Source: Dyella_A sp050749815
GTDB lineage: Bacteria; Pseudomonadota; Gammaproteobacteria; Xanthomonadales; Rhodanobacteraceae
DNA length: 64,000 nt
Direction of reading: 5' to 3'
Assembly: GCF_050749815.1 (NCBI RefSeq)
Contig: NZ_CP192735.1
Location: forward strand, 1,116,001 to 1,180,000
Under the pieces are notes generated by a model. The model saw only the letters and a list, made by a program, of their open reading frames with translations. It was not told where the DNA came from and made no database searches. The translations under genes and the position numbers were made by a program. This document shows, one piece after another, positions 1 to 8,552 of the stretch (positions are counted from its first letter, which is position 1; each line of letters starts with the position of its first letter).

Positions 1-1
1 C

Positions 2-487
2 CAGCCAGATCCGGCCTCGATGGAGATCGGTTTCAACCTTCTCACTTTAGGCGAGGATACCTGTCGAAATATAAATCGCGGGCTAGATTTGATTGCACAG
101 AAGACGCGGGCCGATGGCGAGCCTCATGATTTCTCCATCGGCGATGATAGCGGTGGTATCACGTTCCACTGCAATTCTTCACTGGGGGAATTCGCTAAGC
201 AAAAACTCGGAAGACATTGCGAACGACGAAAGTACGCACTGAGAGCCCCACGCTGGTTCGGCCTTTCATTGGACCCGGACGTTCGCCTGCAACTCGGGGT
301 TGTCCTGGATTTTGAGTGGCAGCATTCGGATGAGATGGACGCAGCAACCGCCGGGATGCCTAAGTCAATTCCGGCAAGCTCTCTTAAGCGGCTAGCCCGA
401 GACGCCGGGAGGCAGAAGGTGGGGCGGAATGACCGATGTCCTTGTGGCAGCGGAAGGAAGTTCAAGAAATGCTGTCTCGATAGGTAG
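2..487 (+). CDS. SEC-C motif protein, 5' end outside window
   Basis: The reading frame is open from the first codon of the window and ends at 485-487. The first ATG (20) has no ribosome binding site, so this is probably the C-terminal part of a longer protein. The last 25 residues form a SEC-C zinc motif (NDRCPCGSGRKFKKCC), a CxC...CC module known from the SecA tail and many accessory proteins. The rest (about 130 residues) shows no motif I recognise. SEC-C modules usually bind zinc and mediate protein or ribosome contacts; the function of this protein is unknown. Confidence 0.6.
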   Translation, partial: QPDPASMEIGFNLLTLGEDTCRNINRGLDLIAQKTRADGEPHDFSIGDDSGGITFHCNSSLGEFAKQKLGRHCERRKYALRAPRWFGLSLDPDVRLQLGVVLDFEWQHSDEMDAATAGMPKSIPASSLKRLARDAGRQKVGRNDRCPCGSGRKFKKCCLDR

Positions 488-854
488 TGCTAACTACTTA
501 GGAGAGGAGCCGGATTTGACGCCGCGCGCGAGGCCCGCGCTGCTGAGGTTCGGAGCCCCCGACGCCCCCACATCACATTACGGCGCATCGCCTTGACTCT
601 CCTCCAACGCAGTAGGAGACTCGGTCCCAAGGAGCGTCGAAACTCCCCTTAGAGCGGTACCCACCTCCGTCAAACCGGTGGGTTTTTTGTGCCTGCGCAT
701 TTGCAGGCGCAGCCGACGTGACACCTGCGTCGGGAGGGCGGCTAATACAACACCCGCAAGGGAAATACGCCCGCCGGCTCTAAGCGGTTTCGAACCTCCC
801 GACTTCCCGTCGCCATCCTGGCGTGCGGGTACTTCATGGAACGAGGAGGCGAGC
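488..854 (+). other. non-coding structured leader upstream of the XAC0095-like gene
   Basis: This 367-base stretch has several short inverted repeats: CCCACC (660-665) with GGTGGG (677-682) followed by six T, and GCCTGC (691-696) with GCAGGC (703-708). There are further GC-rich arms around 730-830. The combination of a GGTGGG-T6 hairpin, an immediately following short hairpin and a long in-frame open stretch (678-854) ahead of a strong ribosome binding site recalls C4-type antisense leaders of prophage operons. That comparison is from memory of the general architecture only. Confidence 0.3.
660..688 (+). terminator. hairpin followed by T6
   Basis: CCCACC at 660-665 pairs with GGTGGG at 677-682 and is followed by TTTTTT. 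It could end transcription from the upstream SEC-C gene or act as an attenuator in the leader of the gene at 855. The 6-bp stem with an 11-base loop is modest. Confidence 0.4.
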
Positions 855-1556
855 ATGTCGACCATCGATTCGGAAGATCGGAATGTCACCGGCTATTTCC
901 TGCCGGAGGACACCCAGCTACGGCTGAAGCAATTGCGTGAGTACGTGGGATTCCTCACCAACCTGGCCCGGCCTCGACGGCCGGACGAAGACAGCGAGTG
1001 CTACAACGAGATTCGCCCGGGTGAAGTGGCGATCTGCTTTGAGCTGATCGAGGAGCAGATAGGGCTGGTGCTGGACGAACTCTCCTGGCCGGCGGAGCGT
1101 GGCGAACCGGCAGAGGCACCCAAGGCGGCCGCGGACACGGAGACAGAAGCAGAGGCAGAGACGGAGCCCGCGGACACGGAGGCCGAGGAGCCGTACGTCG
1201 CCGAGCCGGCGACGAATGCGACATCCATCCGCTACATCGCCGGCGTCACCCTCAGCCAGATCGACGAGATGCACCTGCTGCTCGGCAGCCTCCATGCCTA
1301 TGGCAATGTGGTGGTCTGCACCGATCACGCCGAGCTTTCGGAAGCCACGCTTACGGTGATGGGCGACGCCATCTACCGCGATGTGGACGCGCTGCGAGAC
1401 ATCCTCCGCGAGATCGATGGCCCACAGCGGCTGGAGCCGCCGCTCGTGGTGAAACCCGGCGTACGCGAGGAGGAAGCCACCTACCTCGCACTGCCCACGC
1501 AAATGCCCATGAGCAGTACCTCGCACGTGGTGCGCGAGCACCCGACGTACCAGTAG
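855..1556 (+). CDS. XAC0095-like protein
   Basis: This 233-residue protein of unknown function begins with a GYFLPEDTQLRLKQLREY block (about residues 12-29), followed by a conserved-looking segment ending VLDELSWPA. This resembles the short XAC0095 family of xanthomonads. A low-complexity acidic linker rich in Thr/Glu/Ala (about residues 85-117) joins it to a second helical half (HLLLGSLHAYGNVVVCTDHA) that may be a second domain. The start at 855 is supported by GAGGAGG at 843-849; the frame stays open upstream to 678, but that part is arginine-rich and lies in the structured leader. No signal peptide or membrane segment is seen. A strong hairpin terminator follows. Confidence 0.55.
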   Translation: MSTIDSEDRNVTGYFLPEDTQLRLKQLREYVGFLTNLARPRRPDEDSECYNEIRPGEVAICFELIEEQIGLVLDELSWPAERGEPAEAPKAAADTETEAEAETEPADTEAEEPYVAEPATNATSIRYIAGVTLSQIDEMHLLLGSLHAYGNVVVCTDHAELSEATLTVMGDAIYRDVDALRDILREIDGPQRLEPPLVVKPGVREEEATYLALPTQMPMSSTSHVVREHPTYQ

Positions 1557-1563
1557 CTGGATC

Positions 1564-1602
1564 GGCGCGGAGGGAGCGGCAACGGCCGTTTTCCTCCGCG
1601 CC
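1564..1602. terminator. hairpin between convergent genes
   Basis: GGCGCGGAGG at 1564-1573 pairs perfectly with CCTCCGCGCC at 1593-1602. A short T run (TTTT, 1589-1592) lies in the loop. It sits between the convergent stops at 1556 and 1604, so it can end transcription from either side. Confidence 0.55.
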
Positions 1603-1603
1603 A

Positions 1604-2752
1604 TTACACCTTGAGGAAGATCCCTCGGCGGTACAGCACGTAGGTGGGCACCCAGCACACCGCCAGGTAGAGCAGCGCGTAGGTGAGCGCCATGAAGCCG
1701 TTCTGGCCCAGCGTGGTCTCGAAGGCGGTGCCGATGACGTCGGCCACGGGGCGGCCGTCGGCGAGATGGATGTTCCACAGGCCGGCGGCCAGCAGCTCGG
1801 AGAGCATGTAGGCGAAGATGGCGTTGGTGCCGAGCACGCGCAGCGGCATCTGCCAGGCGGGCGGGCGCCGATCCGGCCCGGCCGGTTTGGCGATGTCCAC
1901 CGCCCACAGAAAAAACGCCAGCAGCAGCACGCTCCAGCCGCCGGCGAACAGCACGTAGGCGCTGGTCCACAGCTTTTTGTTGATCGGGAAGCCGAGGTTC
2001 CACAGCGCGCCGAGCGCCACGCAGGCGAGCCCGGCCAGCAGCAGGCCGCGGACCTTGCGCGGCAGGTCGCGTGTGCTGCGCAACCACTGGCCGGCCAGGA
2101 TGCCGATGGCTGTGGTGGCCAGCGCCGGCAGGGTGCTGAGCAGGCCTTCCGGATCGCGGGTGCGCTCGTACAGGTGTGCGGCGCTGAACAGCTGGCGGTC
2201 GAGCCAGGCGGCGAGGTTGGCGTCCGGGTCGAGCAGCGGGATGTCGCGCACCGGCAGGCCCAGCCCGGGCACCGGCACGAAGCGCATCAGCCACCAGTAG
2301 CCGAGCAGCGCCGCGACGATCACGCCCAGCCACACCCGCCACGACGGCAGCCACAGGTAGATCGCCGTGGCCAGCAGGTAGCAGGCGGCGATGCGCTGCA
2401 GTACCCCGTAGAACCGCATGGTGGCCAGGTCGATGTGCGGAAAGCTGTTGACCACCAGGCCGAACACGAACAGCATCCCTGCACGCCACAGCGCGTGGGT
2501 GAGCACCGTGCTGCGGGAGTCGCCACGGGCGAAGCGTGCCGCGGTGGAGTAGACGATCGCCACGCCCACCAGGAACAGGAAGGTGGGGAATACCAGGTCG
2601 GTGGGGGTGAAGCCGTTCCAGTCGGCGTGCTTGAACGCCCACCAGGCGTGCGGGCCGCCGTTGTTGTTGGCCATGATCATGAAGGCGATGGTCAGGCCGC
2701 GCAGCAGGTCGATGGCGCGCAGGCGCGAGGGTGGGGCGATCGGGGTGTTCAA
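1604..2752 (-). CDS. nagX: membrane acyltransferase of the HGSNAT/NagX family (DUF5009-like)
   Basis: This 382-residue polytopic membrane protein has about ten hydrophobic segments. The N-terminal RAIDLLRGLTIAFMIMANN signature is typical of the heparan-alpha-glucosaminide N-acetyltransferase/NagX family, which acetylates amino sugars at the membrane. The best start is TTG at 2752, overlapping the TGA of the upstream gene (TTGA), which implies translational coupling. There is no in-frame ATG in the signature region. The partner gene encodes a GH89 alpha-N-acetylglucosaminidase. The natural substrate cannot be read from the sequence. Confidence 0.8.
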   Translation of the reverse strand: MNTPIAPPSRLRAIDLLRGLTIAFMIMANNNGGPHAWWAFKHADWNGFTPTDLVFPTFLFLVGVAIVYSTAARFARGDSRSTVLTHALWRAGMLFVFGLVVNSFPHIDLATMRFYGVLQRIAACYLLATAIYLWLPSWRVWLGVIVAALLGYWWLMRFVPVPGLGLPVRDIPLLDPDANLAAWLDRQLFSAAHLYERTRDPEGLLSTLPALATTAIGILAGQWLRSTRDLPRKVRGLLLAGLACVALGALWNLGFPINKKLWTSAYVLFAGGWSVLLLAFFLWAVDIAKPAGPDRRPPAWQMPLRVLGTNAIFAYMLSELLAAGLWNIHLADGRPVADVIGTAFETTLGQNGFMALTYALLYLAVCWVPTYVLYRRGIFLKV

Positions 2753-4977
2753 GGATGGGCCTCGTCGGCGGGGGCAAGCTGCAGTGCGCGGGCAATGGCC
2801 AGCGCCTGGGCGTAGGCGTCGCCGTGCGGCTCGGCGGCGTAGCGGGTGTGGCTGTGGTTCCAGCGGTCGCCGAAGGCGTACCAGTCGATCGGCTGCGGTG
2901 GCTTGCCGGTATCCAGCGCGCGCTGCAGCGAGGCGAAGAACATCCGCCAGCGCGGCAGGTAGTAATCGCCCACCAGGCCGGCCCAGTCGCGGTTGGCGTA
3001 GTCGCGCAGGCCGCCGTCCACCGCGGCCTTGCGCTCGCCCCAGGTGGTGAGGATGGAGCGCGCGTCGTAGTTCAGCCGGGCCAGCTCCCCGGGCGAGGAC
3101 GCCCACGCCGGCACCCGCGCCAGCCAGGCGCCGAGCAGGAAGTCGCGGTGGGTCTGCAGCAGGGTGTCCTGCATGCGCATGTCGCGCAGCCATTCGGCGG
3201 TGAGCGCGGCGAAGCGCGCCTTGTCGCGCGCGGTGTAGGCCTGGCCGATCAGCGGCAGCAGCCGGCGGCTCTCGTTGGCCAGCACCTGGCGGGCCACGTC
3301 GACCAGGTCGTAGCGGTAGGTGTCGGTGTGGCGCAGCGTCGGGGCCACCTGCAGCAGTTCGGTCAGCGCCGGGGCCAGCTCGGCTGGGTCGTAGCGCGGC
3401 CGGTCGGACGACCAGGTGGCGGCGTGGCGGGTGGTGAGCGATGGCTCGGCGGCGAACAGCGAATCGTGCGCGGCATCGCGCTCGCCGCCGCCCGGCGGCG
3501 GATCGGCGCGGAAGCCGTAGGCGGTGCGGCGCAGGATCTGCCAGGCGCGTTCGGCGTGCGGGTCGTCGCCGCCGTAGCGGCGCACCGCGTAGTCGCGGGC
3601 CCACTGGTCCAGGTTCACCGGCGTGGTGTGCCAGGCCATCGCCGTGTACAGCGCGAACGCGAACGGGTTGGTGTCCAGCCCTTCGGTAAACAGGCCGGTG
3701 CCGACGATGCGGCTGCCCGGCTGCGCGGCCATCGTGGGCAGGCGCACGGCGTAGTCATACAGCGGCGCGCCCAGCGTGGTGCGGCCGCCGAATTCCCACA
3801 GCCCGCCGAACAGCCACGGGATGCCGTGGAACTGGGCGTCGCGGTCGTTTCGGGCGATGCGGCCCTGCTCGATGTCCACGATGAGCATGTGCGCCGGGTC
3901 TACCGCGGCCACCAGCTCCGGCAGCGGGTTCTTCTGCCAGGCCATCTGCATCCACAGCGCGTCGGGATGCGCCCGCAGCAGGGCCTGTTGCACGGCCTGG
4001 GCCGCCGGCCCCACCGGTACGCCTCCGGCGCCGCCGCCTTCCTGGAAGATCTCCATGTCGTAGATCGGCGCGTCGCCCAGCAGCTCGCGCTCGTGCCGGT
4101 AGAACGACGCGGCTAGCTTGGCGAACCAGGGGTCGCGCGGGTCGAGCCAGCCCGGACGGGTGAAGCCGCACCATTCGCCCTGGTCGACCACGTGTGCGCC
4201 CGGGTGCCGCTTGGCGAAGTCGGCCGGCACCATGCCGTAGTAGCCCTGCAGCACCGGCGCAATGCCCACGGCGCGCAGCATCGCCACGATGTGCCGGGCC
4301 GAGGCGGCGCGCTTGTCCAGCAGCGCGCGCGAGATCGGCCCGTTGAAGCAGCACATGTTGCCCATCAGCTGCCAGTTCTGGTGCGCCGGGCTGGTGATCC
4401 AGGCGCGGATCGCGGCGTCGTCGTAGCCGGCGTCGCGGAAGGTGCGGTACAGCACGGTGTCCATGCCGCGCTCCAGCAGCATGGCGTTGGTGCCGTGCAG
4501 GGCGAGGATGTCGATCTCGCGCTGCCAGCGCGCCTCGTCCCAGTAGGGCGTGGTGTAGCCGTCGGTGTTCTCGTTGAGCGCGAAACGCCAGCGGTACCGC
4601 GCCGCCTGCTCGATCGGCGCGGGCGGCGCGGGCAACACCAGGCCGGGCGGCCCGAGCTGGCTGCCGTTGGTCGACACCTGCAGGTGCGCCACGGTGGTGA
4701 GGTAGTGGTTCACGCCGTAGAGCAGGGTGGGGATGGTGCCACCGCTCACTTCGATGTGGCCGGCGCTGCCGGTGATGCGGAAGTAATCCTTGCCGTCGGG
4801 CCGGGGCGCGAGCGTGAGGTGGATCTGCGGCGCCAAGTGCGGCATCAGACGTTCGAGCACGGCATGCGCGGCCGGCACGCCGGGGGCGGCGAGGGCCAAG
4901 TTGTGCCAGAAGCACAACGCCGCGATGGCGAACCAAGCGAGCGGGCGGCGGGGACGTCCGCGGGGCGGGGTGGGCAT
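2749..4977 (-). CDS. alpha-N-acetylglucosaminidase, glycoside hydrolase family 89
   Basis: This 742-residue protein has a signal-anchor-like hydrophobic N-terminus (LAWFAIAALCFWHNLALA), so it is exported. It matches GH89 (human NAGLU) over its length: an N-terminal alpha/beta domain with GGTIPTLLYGVNHYLTT, then the TIM-barrel with RWRFALNENTDGYTTPYWDE, HGTNAMLLERG, CCFNGPISRALLDKR and YDMEIFQEGG, then an all-helical C-terminal region. The family removes terminal alpha-linked N-acetylglucosamine from glycans. It is the first gene of a two-gene operon, coupled to the acetyltransferase downstream. A LacI-type operator lies about 80 bases upstream. Confidence 0.88.
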   Translation of the reverse strand: MPTPPRGRPRRPLAWFAIAALCFWHNLALAAPGVPAAHAVLERLMPHLAPQIHLTLAPRPDGKDYFRITGSAGHIEVSGGTIPTLLYGVNHYLTTVAHLQVSTNGSQLGPPGLVLPAPPAPIEQAARYRWRFALNENTDGYTTPYWDEARWQREIDILALHGTNAMLLERGMDTVLYRTFRDAGYDDAAIRAWITSPAHQNWQLMGNMCCFNGPISRALLDKRAASARHIVAMLRAVGIAPVLQGYYGMVPADFAKRHPGAHVVDQGEWCGFTRPGWLDPRDPWFAKLAASFYRHERELLGDAPIYDMEIFQEGGGAGGVPVGPAAQAVQQALLRAHPDALWMQMAWQKNPLPELVAAVDPAHMLIVDIEQGRIARNDRDAQFHGIPWLFGGLWEFGGRTTLGAPLYDYAVRLPTMAAQPGSRIVGTGLFTEGLDTNPFAFALYTAMAWHTTPVNLDQWARDYAVRRYGGDDPHAERAWQILRRTAYGFRADPPPGGGERDAAHDSLFAAEPSLTTRHAATWSSDRPRYDPAELAPALTELLQVAPTLRHTDTYRYDLVDVARQVLANESRRLLPLIGQAYTARDKARFAALTAEWLRDMRMQDTLLQTHRDFLLGAWLARVPAWASSPGELARLNYDARSILTTWGERKAAVDGGLRDYANRDWAGLVGDYYLPRWRMFFASLQRALDTGKPPQPIDWYAFGDRWNHSHTRYAAEPHGDAYAQALAIARALQLAPADEAHP

Positions 4978-5057
4978 GGCGGACGTCCTTGGGTGGAGTT
5001 GGGCAAAGCGCCGGCGCCGCTGACCAATGGGTCAAACGGGGTGCGGTGTGGCGATAA

Positions 5058-5071
5058 TGAAAACGTTTACA
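5058..5071 (-). promoter_or_regulatory. LacI-family operator-like palindrome
   Basis: TGAAAACGTTTACA contains the perfect core AAACGTTT at 5061-5068, with matching TG/CA ends and one mismatch. A central CG flanked by AAA/TTT is typical of LacI/PurR-family operators. It lies 80 bases upstream of the GH89 start and would regulate the GH89-nagX operon. No LacI-family gene is visible in the window. Confidence 0.55.
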
Positions 5072-5510
5072 TCGACGACTTGGAGTGTCGAGCATCCGCC
5101 CGAAAAGATTCAACTGGGCGGTGTCCCGCGAGCCACCAGCCGCTGATGTGGCGCCCTCCAGATCGCGGCTTTGGCGCGTGGCCTTCAAGTCGTTTTGCGC
5201 CGGGCATCCCGTGGCATGCATGCGGCGTAGTTCAACGGCGCCACGCAGATCGATCGGCAGCGGCAGTGGAACCGCCGCTTGGGGTGCGACCCGGCGTAGG
5301 TGAGGAGAAAGGCCTCCAACTCGCGCCGCCCGCGTATGCGCCCTTGAGCGACCCATCGCACACACGTGCGTGGGCACCCCACGTGCCGGCCGGATGCGGA
5401 CGGAAGAGCGGCCCCGGGCCGACTTTCTCCCCCTGTTTGGGAAGTGGGATGCACTCCGCAGGCAGCGATCGCCATCGAGCACTGGCGTAGGTGCGCCGCG
5501 CTTCAGTTAT

Positions 5511-5523
5511 GTTATATCGTAAC
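5511..5523 (+). promoter_or_regulatory. palindromic AT-rich site upstream of the HTH gene
   Basis: GTTATATCGTAAC is an inverted repeat (GTTA-N5-TAAC) in an AT-rich patch unlike the surrounding GC-rich sequence. It lies 112 bases upstream of the HTH regulator start. It may be an operator for that regulator or part of its promoter; a Zur-like site is another reading. Confidence 0.3.
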
Positions 5524-5634
5524 TATTGAAGTGACGGGCCATGGGGCGGTCCGTCGCGCCGCGCGCATCGCCTTGGGGGCGTGGCGACGCCGCGGCTGGC
5601 CTGCATCGAATCGAATCCTGCGCGGTAAGCGTCT

Positions 5635-6183
5635 ATGAGTGAATCCCCGTTGCCGACCCATGTTTCTTCGAGCAGTTTTGCCGAGCGCATCCAACTGCTC
5701 GCGAAGCATTTCCACGGCGCCACGGAGATCGGCCGTCGATGTGGGTTTAGTGAAAGCCTGGTTCGCAGCTGGCGCGATGGCAAAAGCGACCCGTCGCGCG
5801 CCCGTTGTCTCGTACTGGCGCGGGTGTTGGGGGTTTCGCTGGTCTGGCTGATGACGGGTGAGGGCGCGATGTGGGCCGGCGACGCCATCGACGACGTGGG
5901 CGAGACGCCCGGGGTCGACGCGGGTGCGCATGCGCCCGGCCCGCTGGACATCGGCGCGGGTGCAACGCCTTCGTCGCCCTCCTTCGATGCGAAGCGCACG
6001 TCGATCGCGTTACGCCTACTCGGCGGTGTTGTCGAGTTGTCGTCGAACGGATGTCTCCCTGGCGATTTGTCCGGGATGCTGGAACGCGTGTACGACATGC
6101 TGGAGCCTAGCGGGCGGGTCATCGACGCGACGGCGATGACGGAGTTCTTGCGTCTCCTGGCGTCCCGGCCTGTTTCCGGCTGA
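5635..6183 (+). CDS. HTH regulator, phage CI-repressor-like N-terminus
   Basis: This is a 182-residue protein. Residues 14-70 (FAERIQLLAKHF...EIGRRCGFSESLVRSWRDGK...RARCLVLARVLGVSLVWLMTGEG) form a CI/XRE-type helix-turn-helix with the 'sLvWLmtG' end typical of Mu-like and lambdoid repressors. The C-terminal 110 residues are not an S24 peptidase and are not recognised, so RecA-dependent self-cleavage is unlikely. No phage genes flank it. It is probably an autonomous regulator or a domesticated repressor. Confidence 0.65.
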   Translation: MSESPLPTHVSSSSFAERIQLLAKHFHGATEIGRRCGFSESLVRSWRDGKSDPSRARCLVLARVLGVSLVWLMTGEGAMWAGDAIDDVGETPGVDAGAHAPGPLDIGAGATPSSPSFDAKRTSIALRLLGGVVELSSNGCLPGDLSGMLERVYDMLEPSGRVIDATAMTEFLRLLASRPVSG

Positions 6184-6245
6184 GCTGTCATCTCCCAGAA
6201 AGATGAGCTGCCCAAGCTGTGCGCTCCTTGGGCGGACTTTTCGAC

Positions 6246-6353
6246 ATGCGGATCGAAGCGGTGATCGATGCGGTGGGGCTGGCGGCGACGCTGGTGCTGG
6301 TGGCCGTGCTGCTGCTTTGGCTCGCCAGCTCGACCGGCGGCTATCTGGCCTGA
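6246..6353 (+). CDS. putative 35-residue single-pass membrane peptide
   Basis: This small open frame encodes a short polar start (MRIEAVIDAVG), one hydrophobic helix (LAATLVLVAVLLLWLA) and the tail SSTGGYLA. The length and hydrophobicity fit a single-span small membrane protein. Upstream bases give only a weak ribosome binding site, so translation is uncertain. It lies between the HTH gene and the response regulator on the same strand. Confidence 0.3.
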   Translation: MRIEAVIDAVGLAATLVLVAVLLLWLASSTGGYLA

Positions 6354-6505
6354 ATGCCGTCATCGGTCGGCGTTCCTCCTTCGCCGTGATCCGAACCGGC
6401 TAGGATTTTTTCCTAAGGTGGAAACGGACGCTTCCGCTCGACCGGCGCGCAGGTAGACTGTGGGGCTTATGCCGCACCTGCTGTAGGTGCGGGCTGGGGG
6501 AAGAG

Positions 6506-6901
6506 ATGAGCGCCACCCGGGTGGTCCTGATCGTCGACGACGATCCTGCCGTACTTGAGACCATGCGCATCCTGCTGGAAGGCAAGGATGGCTTTGAGGT
6601 GTTCTGTGCCCTCGGCTCGCACGGGGCGCGGCACCTGATGACGCAGCTGGAGCGGCTGGACGTGCTGATCGCCGACGTGATCCTGGCCGGCGAGGCCACG
6701 GGCGTGGACATCTGCCATGAGGCGATGACGCGCCACCCCGAGGTGGCACTGGTGGTGATCTCGGCCGACCCTCGCGCGGAAGCGACGCTGATGCCGGAAA
6801 GCAGCGTGTTCATCCGCAAGCCGTTCGGCGGCTACGAGTTGATGACGGCGATCGATGAGGCCGCCCATCTCGCCCGGGAACGCCAGGCCCAGCCGGGCTG
6901 A
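6506..6901 (+). CDS. single-domain response regulator
   Basis: This 131-residue stand-alone receiver domain has the acidic pocket VDDD (residues 10-13), a predicted phosphoacceptor Asp in LIADVIL (about residue 57), a Ser switch residue in VVISAD and the conserved Lys in IRKPFGG. There is no output domain, so it probably acts by protein contact, as CheY-like regulators do. GGGGAAGAG just before ATG 6506 is the ribosome binding site. No histidine kinase is adjacent, so the partner is unknown. Confidence 0.85.
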   Translation: MSATRVVLIVDDDPAVLETMRILLEGKDGFEVFCALGSHGARHLMTQLERLDVLIADVILAGEATGVDICHEAMTRHPEVALVVISADPRAEATLMPESSVFIRKPFGGYELMTAIDEAAHLARERQAQPG

Positions 6902-7001
6902 CACGCGTTGACGCGGCGGTGCCGCGCGGGCGGTGCGCCGCCATGCATCTGCCTCACCGGGTTCCACGTACCCTGTGGCTATTGCTTGCACCGGATGCCC
7001 C

Positions 7002-8414
7002 ATGTCTCTTGCCATCGTCTGGCTGCGCCGCGACCTGCGGCTGGCCGACAACCCCGCCTTGCATGCCGCCTGCGCCGCGCACGACCGCGTGCTGCCGGTG
7101 TACATCCACGCGCCGCAGGAAGACGGCGACTGGGCGCCGGGCGCGGCCAGCCGCTGGTGGCTGCATCACTCGCTTGAAGCCCTGCGCGCCTCGCTGCACG
7201 CCCACCACGCCGAGCTGCATCTGCGTGCCGGCGACAGCCTCGGTGAGCTCACTGCACTGATCCAGGCGACCGGTGCCGAGGCGGTGTACTGGAACCGCCT
7301 TTACGAACCGGCCGCGATCGCCCGCGACAAGCACATCAAGCAGACGCTGCGCGAGCAGGGTGTGGCCGCGTACAGCTTCAACGCGGCGCTGTGGCGCGAG
7401 CCGTGGCAGGTGGAAACCAAGACAGGCGACCCGTACCGCGTGTTTACGCCGTTCTGGCGCAACCTGCGCACGCTGATCGACGACGCCGAGCCACTGCCGG
7501 TGCCGCAGCCCCTGCGTGGAGCAACGGCTAAGGGCGGCGCGTCGCTGGAATCGCTGGAATTGCTGCCGCGCATCCGCTGGGACGCCGGCATGGCCAAGGC
7601 GTGGACGCCCGGCGAGCGCGGTGCCCAGGAGCTGCTGGAGCTGTTTGCCGACGACGCGGTGAACGACTACGCCGAGGGCCGCGACATCCCCTCGCGCCAC
7701 GGCACCTCGCGGCTGTCACCGCACCTGCACTTCGGCGAGATCTCGCCGCGTCAGGCGCAGGCCGGCCTGCACGCGCTGCTGGCCAAACGCAGCGGCAAAC
7801 GGCCGGACGTGGAGCCGTTTTTGCGCGAGCTGGGCTGGCGCGAGTTCGCCCATCACCTCATGTTCCACTTCCCCGAAACGCACACCGCCAACTTCAACCC
7901 GAAGTTCGACGGCTTTCCCTGGGCCAAGGCCGACGACACGCTGATCGAGCGCTGGCAGTGCGGCCGCACCGGCATCCCGCTGGTGGACGCGGGCATGCGC
8001 GAGCTGTGGCACACCGGCTGGATGCACAACCGCGTGCGCATGGTGGTGGCCAGCTTTCTCACCAAGAATCTGCGCCAGCACTGGCACCACGGCGCGCGCT
8101 GGTTCTGGGACACGCTGGTGGACGCCGACCTGCCCAACAACTCGCTGGGCTGGCAGTGGGTGGCCGGCTGCGGCGCCGACGCAGCGCCGTACTTCCGCGT
8201 GTTCAACCCGGTCAGCCAGTCGCAGAAGTTCGACGCCAAGGGCGAGTACCTGGCGCGCTGGATTCCCGAGCTGGCCAACGCCGTGCCGGCCCTGCGGCAC
8301 GAGCCGTGGAAGGATCCGTCGCTGCTGCGCAAATCCGGCTATCCGGCGCCGATGGTGGATCTGGGTGAATCGCGGGCGGCGGCGTTGGAGGCTTATCAGG
8401 CGGTGAAGGGCTGA
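7002..8414 (+). CDS. phrB: deoxyribodipyrimidine photolyase
   Basis: This is a 470-residue class I CPD photolyase, which uses blue light, FADH and an antenna cofactor to split cyclobutane pyrimidine dimers. The N-terminal alpha/beta antenna domain starts VWLRRDLRLADNPAL. The FAD-binding helical domain contains RHGTSRLSPHLHFGEISPR, FLRELGWREFAHH, GRTGIPLVDAGMRELW, MHNRVRMVVASFLTKNL and LPNNSLGWQWVAGCG, all family signatures. The start at 7002 is chosen because homology begins immediately after it; the in-frame ATG at 6933 adds only unrelated residues. Confidence 0.95.
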   Translation: MSLAIVWLRRDLRLADNPALHAACAAHDRVLPVYIHAPQEDGDWAPGAASRWWLHHSLEALRASLHAHHAELHLRAGDSLGELTALIQATGAEAVYWNRLYEPAAIARDKHIKQTLREQGVAAYSFNAALWREPWQVETKTGDPYRVFTPFWRNLRTLIDDAEPLPVPQPLRGATAKGGASLESLELLPRIRWDAGMAKAWTPGERGAQELLELFADDAVNDYAEGRDIPSRHGTSRLSPHLHFGEISPRQAQAGLHALLAKRSGKRPDVEPFLRELGWREFAHHLMFHFPETHTANFNPKFDGFPWAKADDTLIERWQCGRTGIPLVDAGMRELWHTGWMHNRVRMVVASFLTKNLRQHWHHGARWFWDTLVDADLPNNSLGWQWVAGCGADAAPYFRVFNPVSQSQKFDAKGEYLARWIPELANAVPALRHEPWKDPSLLRKSGYPAPMVDLGESRAAALEAYQAVKG

Positions 8415-8552
8415 GCGGATCGCCTGGCGTTCGATCCAGCGAGGTGTGAATCGGCTAGCCTCTGCCGGCGTCGGCGGCTGCTGGTTGATCGAAAGTCGCG
8501 GCCTTGGCACCTGAATGCCTGCGGTAAAACACCTGTTAAAGGCTCTCTTGAG

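Larger units (their letters stand above)
4978..5634. other. 657-base intergenic region
   Basis: This region lies between the divergent GH89 gene and the HTH regulator. It holds the operator at 5058-5071, a hairpin GCGTGGGCACCCCACG around 5368-5383 without a T run, and the palindrome at 5511-5523. The open frames inside have poor composition, no ribosome binding sites, and are not called. The stretch 5200-5320 is rich in short complementary GC arms and could be structured RNA or a dispersed repeat, but nothing specific is recognised. Confidence 0.5.

Noticed and set aside
578..889. 103-codon minus-strand frame over the leader of the XAC0095-like gene
   Set aside because: It runs antisense through hairpins and the strong ribosome binding site of the downstream gene, with no start signal of its own.
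5185..5475. 96-codon minus-strand open frame between the GH89 gene and the HTH regulator
   Set aside because: Arg/Cys-rich composition, no ribosome binding site and no recognised domain. It may overlie a repeated or structured sequence, so it is left as intergenic.
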